Positions 43,908 to 54,289 of a stretch of DNA of 64,000 nt are shown here, one piece after another. Location: assembly GCA_963682025.1 (NCBI GenBank), contig OY821519.1:112147764-112211763 (forward strand), written 5' to 3'. Numbering within the stretch: position 1 is the first letter of the stretch; each line of letters opens with the position of its first letter. The notes beneath the pieces are model-generated. The model searched no databases. It saw nothing but the letters and a program-made list of their open reading frames with translations, and was not told the DNA's origin. The DNA is from Cordilura impudica. Lineage: Eukaryota > Arthropoda > Insecta > Diptera > Scathophagidae. The position numbers and the translations under genes are program-made.

Positions 43908-46900
43908 CACAGTGGTGCCCGTAGAGCAAACGAGGTTGCAAAAAATCAAAATTTTCATGTGCGCCGACGAAGTTTTGAATAAACCCATGTTATAGGAAAC
44001 TTTTCAACGATTTTAAATATGCTACTCTTAATAATATCACATTTTTAGTTTAGAAGATATAACCGTTGATCTTTAGTCAATTTGTTGCGATTTCAAGTGT
44101 AATATCACGAAAAATAGGTAACGAATCGCCTCATTTTTTTATTTGTATTGATTGATGTATTTATTAAATGTATAATGATAAAAAGAAATTAACTGTTTGC
44201 TTTGTGATTCTCCTGGTAAATCACTATTTAAAAACTATCCGTTTTTTCACTATTTTTCAAGGTTGACGGAAAATAAAAAAAATCTATATTTTTCTATATT
44301 TGCCATATTTGCAAAACATGTTCTTTGATTATTTCTTTACATAATTCAAAAGGTTTTATCTGCCCTTACGTGCCCGTTTGGCTTCTAGAGGTAAAAAAGG
44401 TTAAAAAGACATGGTTGCAGAAATTGTATGGCGTGCATCCCTTACATGTTTTGACTGACAGTAGTTTGATCTAATAGTTTGAAAATTGCATTTTAAGTCG
44501 GTTGTCTACCTGTGAGCCTCTGCCAAAGTCTACTCCCAATATTCTGTTACAGACACAGGATGCACAAAAAACTACTCATTGACATTCACAGGTACGCACC
44601 TCACTTAAAAATTACTTTAGAGTACAAATGGTCAAGAACAATATTGACTTATGGTCCCTCCAGGTAGGCACAAATCTTATTTAGACACGAGTATAATATC
44701 AAAATTGCATAATTCAGCCTAAATCCATATGTATGCAGGGAACAGGTAAATTTTTAGGCATGGTAACATAAGCCTATATATTGCAAAATAAGCATAATGC
44801 CTGGATTAGTCTACGACTGAAAGTTGGAGCAACAAGTACTGAAACCATGGCGTTAAACAATTTAAAATTATTTGAACTGTTTAGAAGGTCGACCACACCA
44901 AAGTTTTTCATGGAAGCTGCTTTAGAAGAACTTGATAGCTTGTACGGAAATATTGAGAGAAGCGAAATTATAAAAAATAATTTTTCTGATATTTGCAAAT
45001 ATTACGGCAAAATGGGTGAAATCTAATCGAACCATTCAGAACTTCAACTCCAAATACAAGGACTGGCTTAATGAAGACACCACCTGTATATATTGGTAGT
45101 AGTTAAATCCACCACATCAAAGAGAGGAGCAAAAGGAAGGCCAAAAAAAGTATTGAGGAGTGTTCAATTTTCACAAGAAAGAGGAAACTTGCCGATGCCA
45201 CCAATGACTTGACCACGAAGCATTTATCGGACGTGCTGTCTATTAAATATACAAAGGATAGTGAAAGGGTTAGGTCGCAGATTACAAAATCTGTTGCTGA
45301 TGCAAGACCACTGCGACTAAAAAGGATTAAGGAAAGCATTCCCACGCCCACAAATGCACACATTAAAAAGTATGGTTCTGAAGAAGCCTTGGCCTTGTTT
45401 ATGGACTTACAACTTTCCAAAGAAAATTGTGAGATACTACGGGCATCCTTGATGCGACACGGGGCTGACGTTTTACCAGGATACAAGCATATTACGCAAG
45501 CCAAAATAAATTCACGACCACTGCATACGGAGTTTACAGAATTCTCTGTGAAAGCCAATCTGCAGGATCTCAAAACGGTTGTTGAAGAGTCTTCCTGAAA
45601 ATGAGGTGAAAATTCTTCCTGAGGAACTGATATTGATCAGCAAATGGGGCTGCGATGGATCATCCGGACAAAGTGTTTATAAGCAAAGGATATCTTCCGA
45701 TGACGCTACAATATCGGACGGAAATATGTTTATGGCATCTGTTGTTTCTTTGCGGCTAAAATCTGATGTTTCCCTACACTGGAAAAATCCACGTCCGTCA
45801 TCAGTGCATTATTGCCGACCAATAATGTTTCAGTTTGCAAGGGAATCGGCAGAACTCATAAGGACCACGGTGAAGGACATTGAAGAACAGATAAGCATGA
45901 TTAAGCCTACAAAGCTGCAAATTGGAGAAAGAAAATATATTGAATGCAATTACGAGTTCCACCTGACCATGGTTGACGGAAAAGTCGTAAACGAACTGAC
46001 AGGAGCAACCTCAACATTGTCATGCCCGATTTGCAAAAAGAGTCAGAAGAACTTTGGTAATTTAAACGATTCTACAAACGAGGAGAATTACGAATATGGA
46101 ATGTCACCATTGCTCGCAAGGAAAAGGTGTATGGAGTTCTTGCTAAAACTGGCGTATACCCTACCACAAGAGGAGGAAAACTTCGATGAAAATACATCAA
46201 TAAAGGATAAGGAAAAGATCAGAAAGAAGCAAACAAGTTGGACTAAAAGTAGACTGTCCCAAGCACGGATACGGTAACTGAAACGATGGAAACACTTCTA
46301 GGAGATTTTTTGAAAATGATGAGGCAGTAACTAGAATCACTGGAATTGACAATCAAATCGTAAAAAGATTGGGAGCGATCTTGAATGTTTTAAACTGCAA
46401 AGAAAATGTCAATTTTACAAAATATGGAGAATATGCATCGAAAACTGCATCTCTTTTAGCAGAAATGTATCCACAGAAGAAGTTGTCCCGACCGTCCATA
46501 AAATATTGGCGCATGGCAAAGATATAATTGAGTACCAGTCTTTGCCAATTGGAGAGCTTTCTGAAGAAGCACAGGAGTCTCTTAACAAATTTTATAAAAA
46601 AACATATAGATTGCAGAACACATTCAAAGCATCAAGGGTAAGGCAAAATGAGGACCTCTTCAACATGTTGGCAGCATCTTCCGATCCACTTATTTCTTCC
46701 CTGCGGCATGTGAAGTCACGAATAGAGTTAGAAAATAATTATAGTTTAGAAATGATTAGTCTTTTAGATGTACCTTCTCTTACAAATTGTGATGAATATT
46801 TTACAGAAAATTGAAAAAATAAATTTAAAAAAGAAGTAATTTTTTTTAATTTGTTGGGTAATAATTTAAAACATAAAACGCTAAAGAAAAAAAATTAAAA

Positions 46901-47120
46901 ACAATCTAAAAATGTAAAAATAATTTTTTTAGTTAGCATAAAATTGATTTTTCTACAAATTTTAGCTTTGACAACCCATAAGTAGGCCCCTACAAAGCGT
47001 AGCACCCTTTCCAAACGCTCATTTCGTAGGCGGTCATATGCTGTTTAAACTGTTCAATTATGTTATTCGGTTCAAAAGATATGATTTTTGCAATGAAAAA
47101 ACTCAAATGGCGCCACTGTG
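43908..47120 (+). mobile_element. Transib-type DNA transposon, copy B (subfamily 2), full length
   Basis: 3213 bp. Left end CACAGTGGTGCCCGTAGAGC with CAAAAAATC after a 24-bp spacer; right end GGCGCCACTGTG at 47109-47120, reading inward CACAGTG, 23 bp, CAAAAATCA. Flanks: CGCTG (43903-43907, Jockey-like sequence) and CGTCT (47121-47125, R1 sequence); these do not match each other. Copy B differs from copy A by an extra segment of about 90 bp near 44365-44460 and by several small deletions in the transposase. Confidence 0.9.
44781..46814 (+). pseudogene. Transib transposase, copy B, with deletions
   Basis: Four open pieces. 44781-45026: KHNAWISLRLKVGATSTETM and SDICKYYGKMGEI. 45209-45598: YTKDSERVRSQITKSVADAR, HIKKYGSEEALALF, MRHGADVLPGYKHIT. 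45579-46277: LISKWGCDGSSGQSVYKQ, HYCRPIMFQFARESAELIR, LTMVDGKVVNELTGATSTLS, CPICKKSQ, EYGMSPLLARKR. 46506-46814: MAHGKDIIEYQSLPIGELSE, RQNEDLFNMLAASSDPLISS. Relative to copy A it lacks 14 bp near 45570, 20 bp near 46230 and 1 bp near 46488, all frame-breaking, and has seven A's where copy A has nine (about 45143). The LHARIR motif is changed to LLARKR. The catalytic CDG and IGELSEE blocks are intact. Confidence 0.9.
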
Positions 47121-47245
47121 CGTCTGTGCGATTGTCTGTGTATCCATGTTAAATTTGTAATAAAACTACAGGTCGCTAATATGAATATATTTTGATAAAA
47201 TTTGGTATAAACTTTTATCGGCTATAGGACGGACGATATAAAAAT
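47121..47245 (-). repeat. R1 fragment, left half of the copy split by Transib
   Basis: CGTCTGTGCGATTGTCTGTG, TATCCATGTTAAATTTG, CTACAGGTCGCTAATATGAA, TGATAAAATTTGGTATAAAC: R1 on the minus strand up to the GACGGA core. Its partner half is at 40799-40935. Confidence 0.75.
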
Positions 47246-47690
47246 TTAATTTAGTCTGACTAAAATTGTAGTAAGATCCGGATTATAATATATATATCCA
47301 CATAAATTGGAGTATGTACGTATAATACACACCAGTCAATAGACCAAGACAGGACCATTTTCTGAAGGACCCATTTAAAGCTTATTCCTAAGCTTATGCT
47401 TAGTCGTCCGTCCATCGGTTTGTATTCACGTAAACAGTGTAACCAAACAACAAACCAAAAATAGTGCGTAGATTTTTTGAAATTTTATTTATAGTAAGTT
47501 TTGAGAAAAAAAGTAACTTTGAATATATATGGTCACGATCGATCTGTGGTCTCTTTTTGAGTCAAATGCCAACTGGCATCAGCACGGAAATGTAGGTCAG
47601 TATATAACAGTCATCAGCACAATAATACTAAGCATAAAAGTTTCTATTTACTTTTTTTTAATTTATTGTGCTGAACTCAGTAACTGCTAA
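47246..47690. other. Interval with nothing recognised
   Basis: AT-rich, no family motif found. Confidence 0.35.
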
Positions 47691-48000
47691 AAAAATAGTA
47701 CAGGTAGCGCTAGCAAATTTTCGTTGTTTTAAATTTTTAAGTGCAAATTTTTTATTTGGTTAACTTCATTTTTTGACTTGGCATCAGGTCAAAAGTTGCT
47801 TATTGTTGCAAAATATATACATTGTAAATTCTCGACATTTAAAAAATAATCCAGGTAGCGCAAGCAAATTTTTTTAATTTTTTTTATTTTGAGTGTAAAT
47901 TTCTTATTATACTGAATTAATTAACAGAATTTGAACACTGAAAATTTTGGACTGCTTAAAAATAATTCAGGTAGCGCAAGCGGATTTTTTTTGATTTTGC
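47691..48000 (+). repeat. Tandem-like repeat with CAGGTAGCGC-AGC motif
   Basis: Three units begin AAATAGTACAGGTAGCGCTAGCAAATTT (47693), AAATAATCCAGGTAGCGCAAGCAAATTT (47847) and AAATAATTCAGGTAGCGCAAGCGGATTT (47961). Spacing is about 154 and 114 bp; each is followed by T-rich sequence and GAGTGTAAATTT-type sequence in the first two. No further copies were seen in the window. Confidence 0.6.
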
Positions 48001-48538
48001 TGAATTCAAAATATTGATGATCATTGCCTTCCAGAATTTGTAGTTTTTATTATTGCCAATACATAAAAATTACAAAACATTAACAATATTCTTAAAAACA
48101 CTTCGCCATTCTATAAACATCAAAATAAAATATGAAAAAAATTAAAATTTCTGTTTCAAACACTAAAAAAAAAATCGTGAAAAATAATATAAAAATTTGC
48201 AAAAAATTAGGCAATGCTTGGTGTTTTTTATATAGCCTTTAAAATAAGCCATATAACTTTAAAATCGATTAATATTTCACTGAGTTATGGCAAAACACGT
48301 CTACCCATCTATCCAGTGTACTTGAGGATGTTTTTATAACTTTATATTTGTTGTGTGCAGACTAGCAAGTATATGCAGCCAAATTCACTTTAACTGGTTA
48401 GAATATTGTGTTAGTGAACAATTTTAGGTAATATTTTAACATTTTTAGTTCTATTCTGTCAAAGTAGAAAAAGCTAACAAAATACAGGATATTTGAAAAA
48501 CTGAAACTGTAGAAAAACTAAATGACCAAATAACATGA

Positions 48539-48554
48539 CCCCCCCCCCCCCCCC
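48539..48554 (+). repeat. Poly(C) tract of 16
   Basis: An uninterrupted run of 16 C in otherwise AT-rich sequence, directly before the first R5 unit. Confidence 0.9.
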
Positions 48555-48576
48555 TTCGAATCGTAATGAAAGGGCT

Positions 48577-49965
48577 CACGCAAATTCCCAAGGCTCTCAC
48601 TATTACAGTAATTCAGATATTACATTTAATATTAAGTTTGTATGGGGGTGCCACATGCATTTGTCCAATTCAGCCCATTTTTTTTGTATGAATACTCACG
48701 TTAATAATAGATGACCTGAGACAAATTTGCAACGCTCTCTCTATCATAGTACTTAATACAAATGATATTAGAAATTTACTTTGTATGGGAGGTGTCACGC
48801 CCACTAAAAATATTTATAAAAATACAGCCTGTAGCTCTTCCCGTATCAGCAATAAGACTTTGTGAAAACTTCAGGAAGATCAGATGAGTAGTTACGGATA
48901 TTACCTTCTACAAACATACAAACACACACACTCTTTATTATGCTAGTATAGATTATTAGTATAGATTCTTTTATTTCGATACTTGCTGATATACAATGTT
49001 TTTGTTTTTTCATTCGGTACAACAATTATCAGACTTTTCGGCGCTCCTACCCTGGAGGTACATGTAGCTTCCCATGAGAAGAACATAGATTTTTCAAATT
49101 AGATGTGGCAACACTTAACTATTGGCCTTGAACGTAAAATATCATTTGGCAATTTTTATTTTTAGCGATTTTTGATTTTGGCCATTTTTGATTTTGGCGA
49201 TATATTTTCCACGACAAATCACATTGATAACTAGTGTGCTTGTCAAAAGACTGCCACTTTCGTAGTACTTCATATTTTTTATATAGGAGGTACCACGCTC
49301 ATTAATCCCATCGTGATGGACTCGTGCAAAATGTCGAGTCTTTCTCTTTTATAGAACACTAGTTATATGATATTAGATATCTACTTTGCATGGGCGGTGC
49401 TACGCCCACTGCTTCGATCACGCCCATTTTTTTGTCCGACTAATCATACAAAAAACCTATAGGCTCACGCAAAGCCACTAAGCCCTCTCTTTTACAGTAC
49501 TCCAGATATATGACATTAAATAGTTACTTCGCATGGGGAGTGCCACGCCCATTGTTGTGAACCCGCCAATTTTTTGTCCGACTACTCATACTAAGATCTG
49601 ATGGTGTCGTGCAAAGTGTCAAAGCTTCCCTTTTTTAGTACACCAGTTATATATCATATATTTACTTTGTGTCTAACTAATCACATGAATAACTTCTGGG
49701 CGCACACAAAGTCCCAAGACTCTCACTATAAAAGTACTCCAGATATATGGCATTTTATATTTAATTTGTATGGCAGGTGCCACGGCTATTGGACTGATAC
49801 TGCCCATTTTTTGTCCCACTACTCACATTAATAATAGGTGACATCAGACAAATTTGAAAAGCTCTCATTATCACAGTAGTCGAGATATACAATATTGAAT
49901 TATTACCCGTCCATTTCCGGCGTAGCTACTAATATTAACAACAGATGACCTTAGACAAATGTGCA
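48577..49965 (+). repeat. R5: tandem-like repeat array, left part
   Basis: Diverged units of about 120-150 bp recur: GACAAATTTGCAACGCTCTC, TATCATAGTACTT, ATGATATTAGAAATTTACTT, TGTATGGGAGGTGTCACGCCC, CATTTTTTTGTCCGACTA, CTCATACTAA. GGTGCCACGCCCATT-like motifs appear near 48650, 48785, 49290, 49397, 49541 and 49775. One unit ends at 48905-48955 with ACAAACATACAAACACACAC and TTATGCTAGTATAGATT. The array continues after the retrotransposon at 53627. Confidence 0.65.
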
Positions 49966-50076
49966 AGGAAAATCAAAAAATTTAAGGTGGTCAGCTGGGA
50001 TGACCCAAAAGCTAAACTGACATTCGACAATGGCTCTGAAAAAGTGTTTAAGTTGCAGGAGTTAGTTTCAATGTAG
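49963..50076 (+). pseudogene. Possible ORF1 remnant of the retrotransposon
   Basis: One open frame reads KCARKIKKFKVVSWDDPKAK, LTFDNGSEKVFKLQELVSM then stop at 50076. The composition is protein-like and unlike the surrounding AT-rich DNA. No family is recognised and the segment's left edge overlaps the insertion junction. Could equally be unrelated 5' sequence. Confidence 0.35.
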
Positions 50077-50660
50077 AATATTTATTGCATAATACGAGTA
50101 AATTGTTATCATCTGAACATATTTAAATATATATTATATCGTATTTAAATTATTCTTTTTATCAAACCGCTTGAAACAGGTTATTGTGTTTCTTGTTGTT
50201 CTTGCATATGCTGATAACTTTCTACATTATTATGCTTTGTTTATCATATGGTTCTGCTTTTTCTTTTTCTTTTGCTGTTTAGTATTTTTTTCTGCAATCT
50301 TGTACTTTAAATTTAACATTAACACAAAAGTAATCAAATTACAAATATTAGAAGCAAACGAAAATTGTATTATGAGTTGCTCTTCATACATATTTGAATG
50401 ATTTCTCTATGTTAATATAAATGAGTTTCTCTACGTATGTTAGTTTTAATGATTCTATCAAATATTCAAATAAGACAACAGAACATTTCTCAGTACTGTT
50501 ATTGCATATGTGCAGAGAACGGTATTACGGATCACTGTAATAATATCAATGTTTTTAAGAAATTATAAAATGAATTTGTTATATGTTAATTATAATTTTA
50601 ATGTTTCTGATTATTTTTTAGCTATTTTTCTTCTTTTCGCACGAATATGTAAATTAATAT

Positions 50661-51371
50661 TTGGATTTGAATTCAGCTAATAGTAATATGAGTCCAGTAG
50701 CGAGTGACAATTCAATTCTTAAGGCTAACTTAAAAAGTAGTAATCTGAACATAGGACATTTAAATGCACAAAGTTTAGCACCGGCTGGAAGCTGGGTCAA
50801 AATTGAAGAGGTAAGAGCAATTTTAAAGGAATGCTACTTGGATGTAGTAGGAGTTAGTGAGACGTGGTTTAAGGAAAGTGTTCCCTACGCAGCTGTGAAT
50901 ATTGAAGGATATAAATTGTTTCGTAGGGATCGGTTATGCATGAGAGGTGGAGGTGTCTGTCTGAATGTATCGAAAGGATTAAAATCACATGTTTTACATG
51001 AAGTAATGGATGAAGGTGTGTGTGAAGCTCTATTTGTTGAAATTGATATAAGCGTTTCTTTGAAAGTTCTTGTAGGAGTGATCTATCTGCCGCATGTGAG
51101 GTTTAGGCTGTGTGAGAATCTGCTAGATGACCTGTCAACATCATATGGTTATGTAGAGTTTATGGGAGACTTTAATACGAATATTTTTGATAATAACGTA
51201 GAGGTGCGAAATTTTTGTCATAATCACAATTTATATTTAGTACACAATAGTTTGCCAACTCATTTTGACTGTGTTTACCACTCAGCAAAACGTATAGACT
51301 TCTTCCTTGTATCTGATATTGATTTAGTACAGAAAACTGTCACTTTCTTTGACGGCATATATAATTCCTGA
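50661..51371 (+). pseudogene. Endonuclease domain of the retrotransposon ORF2
   Basis: An apurinic-endonuclease-type domain in 236 codons: LNIGHLNAQSLAP (first motif Asn), DVVGVSETWFKES (Glu), RRDRLCMRGGGVCLNVSK, VLVGVIYLPH, VEFMGDFNTNIFDNN (GDFN), RIDFFLVSD (the final SDH box is expected next). It ends in a frameshift at about 51345, and GIYNS replaces the SDH..I box. The start Met at 50661 is the first in frame. In the intact family it nicks target DNA for priming. Confidence 0.85.
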
Positions 51372-51637
51372 ATGCATTTTATATAGGGATTATAATAACT
51401 TTAATTCAGCAGAGTGTGCAAGGGATTTAGAATTAACAAGCTTTGATAATATTTACAGAACAGCTGACACTAATGCTCAGGTATCATTCTTTAATTCTAT
51501 AATTTTAAATTTATATATGATAAGCATGTGCCAATGAGAAGGAAAATTATGAAGAAAAAATATAATGGTTTAATTGTCGGGAAATACGAGATGCTAGAGA
51601 GTTAAGGGACTTAGCTTTTAGAGCTTATAAAGAGGAA

Positions 51638-53368
51638 ATGAATGATAGACGATGGAGAGTTTTCTGTAAATATCGCAATAGGCTTAAATCAATTATTAGG
51701 AAGGTTAGGAAACGGGAGTGCGAGAGATATTTTAGCAATGGAATGTTTGGTAATATATGGGACAGACTGAAATCAACCGGCATTGCATTGCCAGCTGACG
51801 ATATGTTAACCAACACTACATATCTTAGCTCGCCGTTGGGCAATAATTTTAATTTTGGGAGAATTGAGGAATATGATGTAATTATGGCATTAAGTCATAT
51901 AAAATCAAAATCTGTTGGACATGATGGACTAAGTATAAAATTAATACGAAAAATTTTGCAATTCATTATTAAACCTTTAACGCATATTTATAACACCGTA
52001 TTAATGACTAATATATATCCTAACTCCTGGAAGCTTGCTCGAATTGTTCCGATTCCTAAAACACAAAATCCTAGCAGCATTTCAGATTATAGACCTATAA
52101 GCGTCTTACCGATATGCTCCAAAATAATGGAGTTTATTATGAAAGAAAGAATCATTACCCTTTTAAACCAGAATAATCTAATATCTCCCTATCAGTCAGG
52201 ATTTAGAGCAGGTCATAGCGCAACTGCTTTAGTTTTAGATGTAGTGGAAAAAGTAAGGAAGAGTGTGGATGAGGGCAAATGGTCCATAATTGTATTTTTG
52301 GACTTTACAAAGGCTTTTGACTCTGTGAATCACACCCTGTTGGTGAGAAAACTTAGTATGCTATTTAGCTTCTCGTCAGAGGCGTGCAAACTAATTGAGT
52401 CCTTTGTGTATGAAAGATATCAGTTTATAAAAGTAGGTGATAAGAGATCCGAATGGGTTCGAATGTATCGTGGAGTTCCTCAAGGATCCGTTCTGGCTCC
52501 ACTTTTGTTTACGACTTATGTTAACGATGTCTTGGCGTCTCTTTCTTTCTGCAGTGCACGTATTTATGCAGATGAGATCCAAATTGTTGGATGTATGAAT
52601 GGAAATATGGCACTAATTGATTTTGTCCACTTATTTAGCAACGATCTAAGCAAAATTAGTCAGTGGAGTGCCGATAACAGGTTAAATCTGAATCCCATGA
52701 AGACGAGCGCGATGAAATTTGGTGGTTCGGTGAGACAATGTCCATGCTTAAGGCTTAATGGTGTTAATAGTGGGTTTGTATCCCGTTATAAATCGTTAGG
52801 TTTATATTTGGATGACCAACTCTCCTTCGAATGTCATCTTAATATGATTTCATCCAGAGTCTCTCTTAGTCTTAAAAAAATTAATAGCTTAGGATACTAT
52901 TTTCCTTTTCATATTAGAAAATTTATTGCCAAGTCTATAATAATGCCAATATTTCTTTACGGAATAGAAGTTTACTCTTCCACTTCAGCTACTAATATTA
53001 TGAGGTCAAGAAAGTGCTTTAACAGAGTTATACGTTTTGTATATGCTCTGAATTTCAATGATCACGTTTCGGCAGAGACGATAGATTTCCTGGGATTGAG
53101 CTTTGATGACTTTATAAGTTTACTATTAATAACCTTGTTTTATAAAACTTTGAAATCTGGTAACCCACAGTATTTGCATGACTTATTTCATTTCTGGCAC
53201 TCAATGCGAACGTCTTCAATTGTATGTCCTACAATACATACTCTATTTATGCAACGCTCTTTTGTTGTTAAAGTCTCGAGGCTATGGAATAATGTACTGA
53301 CTTACAATGAGCGAAATTTTTCGCTGAGAATTTATGATTTTCAAAAATTATTTAAGGATCACATTTAA
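51638..53368 (+). CDS. Reverse transcriptase domain of the retrotransposon, 576 codons open
   Basis: Long open frame with fingers and palm motifs: SHIKSKSVGHDGLSIKLI, LARIVPIPKTQNPSSISDYR, PISVLPICSKIMEFIMKERI, YQSGFRAGHSATALVLDVVE, IVFLDFTKAFDSVNHTLLVR (palm A, Asp), YRGVPQGSVLAPLLFTTYVN, ARIYADEIQIVG (box C), WSADNRLNLNPMKTSAMKFG, YKSLGLYLDDQLSFECHLN. Thumb and tail continue to KLFKDHI. The catalytic Y/FxDD box reads YADE: the second Asp is Glu, which should abolish activity. The frame is not joined to the endonuclease: several frameshifts lie in 51340-51640 (pieces at 51349-51537), and the Met at 51638 is internal to the original ORF2. Still, 1.7 kb without a stop implies recent insertion. 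Confidence 0.85.
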   Translation: MNDRRWRVFCKYRNRLKSIIRKVRKRECERYFSNGMFGNIWDRLKSTGIALPADDMLTNTTYLSSPLGNNFNFGRIEEYDVIMALSHIKSKSVGHDGLSIKLIRKILQFIIKPLTHIYNTVLMTNIYPNSWKLARIVPIPKTQNPSSISDYRPISVLPICSKIMEFIMKERIITLLNQNNLISPYQSGFRAGHSATALVLDVVEKVRKSVDEGKWSIIVFLDFTKAFDSVNHTLLVRKLSMLFSFSSEACKLIESFVYERYQFIKVGDKRSEWVRMYRGVPQGSVLAPLLFTTYVNDVLASLSFCSARIYADEIQIVGCMNGNMALIDFVHLFSNDLSKISQWSADNRLNLNPMKTSAMKFGGSVRQCPCLRLNGVNSGFVSRYKSLGLYLDDQLSFECHLNMISSRVSLSLKKINSLGYYFPFHIRKFIAKSIIMPIFLYGIEVYSSTSATNIMRSRKCFNRVIRFVYALNFNDHVSAETIDFLGLSFDDFISLLLITLFYKTLKSGNPQYLHDLFHFWHSMRTSSIVCPTIHTLFMQRSFVVKVSRLWNNVLTYNERNFSLRIYDFQKLFKDHI

Positions 53369-53626
53369 TTAAATTTAATTAATTAAAATTTAAATTTAAT
53401 TAAATTAAATTAAATTTATTTATTTTTTTGCTTGCTACTGTAGTCCTTTATACTATTGTTGATAATTATTATTAGTAATTAATTGAGAATTTACATATTC
53501 GTGCGATAGGGAAAGTTGATAGCTTTGATTAATTTAAGTTATTCATACTTATTTGCCTACTCTGAGATAAGCTATGTAATTTTTTAGGCCAATAGGCTTT
53601 TGATTACAAATTTTAATAAATAAATG

Positions 53627-53835
53627 AAATGAAAGCTCTCTCTATCATAGTACCCAATATATATGATATAAAAAATTTACTTTGTGTGGGAGGTGCCACG
53701 CCCATTAAAAATATTTAAAAAATTATAGCCTATAGCACTTCCCATATCCGAAGTAAGACTCTGTGAAAATTTCAGGAAGATCGGATGAGTAGTTTCTGAG
53801 ATTGCCTCCTACAAACAAACAAACAAACAAACCTT
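53627..53835 (+). repeat. R5: right part after the retrotransposon
   Basis: AAGCTCTCTCTATCATAGTA, TTTGTGTGGGAGGTGCCACGCC, GCACTTCCCATATCC, ATTTCAGGAAGATCGGATGA, GATTGCCTCCTACAAACAAA with (CAAA) repeats at 53814. Continues the 48577-49965 array. Confidence 0.7.
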
Positions 53836-54289
53836 TCACATCAAAAGCATTCGGTTAACTAGTTTGCCTACAATTTGATTTGAAAAAGAATATTTTTCAG
53901 AAATGTTGCGCCTTTTTCTAAAAGCAACTTTTCCAACTTTTCGTAGCTCTATCATCCATAATTTTTGTCTGATTTTGAAGCGGTTATTGATTCTGAATCT
54001 GTGAGATATCCTCTATCCTATACATTCATTGCTTTTACTGAATGCTTCTGTAAAATTTTTGATTTTTGCTACGCTATTTGGGGAAAGGCGCAGCTGTGCG
54101 CCGTCTGGCCATCAAAATTATAACCATCGTGAAAAACGTATTCAGAGTATTTTTATCGACAGTCAGAAAAGACGGAAATATCTTTTTTTATCATTTATTA
54201 TATTCGCAATTACCGTATGTAATATAACCTTAATATACCTTACCGTATGTAATATAACATTATCATATAAGTTTTTTTTAATTTTATTT
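53836..54289. other. Interval with nothing recognised
   Basis: A 126-codon open frame at 54029-54409 has a hydrophobic low-complexity composition and contains the duplicated ACCGTATGTAATATAAC (54212 and 54242). No motif. Confidence 0.35.

Larger units (their letters stand above)
49966..53626 (+). mobile_element. Non-LTR retrotransposon (I/Loa/Jockey-like), near full length
   Basis: 3.66 kb inserted in R5. The R5 phrase GACAAATTTGCAAAGCTCTCTC is broken as GACAAATGTGCAAGG at 49968 and resumes as AAGCTCTCTC at 53632. The order is a possible ORF1 tail, AT-rich leader, endonuclease, reverse transcriptase, then a TAATTAAATTTAATT simple repeat (53364-53420) and a 3' end ATAAATAAATGAAATGAAA. A target duplication is at most a few ambiguous bases. 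Confidence 0.8.

Noticed and set aside
43903..47125. Simple insertion of copy B with a target duplication
   Set aside because: Flanks CGCTG and CGTCT do not match; the CGTCT flank pairs with the AGACG flank of copy A instead.
48577..49965. CRISPR-like array
   Set aside because: Units are diverged, repeats are longer than the spacers between conserved bits, and the context is eukaryotic; an ordinary degenerate repeat array.
50171..50401. Hydrophobic 76-codon frame as a membrane protein
   Set aside because: T-rich leader of the retrotransposon; hydrophobicity follows from base composition.
53364..53420. TTAATTAAATTTAATT tract as a regulatory site
   Set aside because: Simple sequence in the 3' part of a retrotransposon; best explained as its tail.
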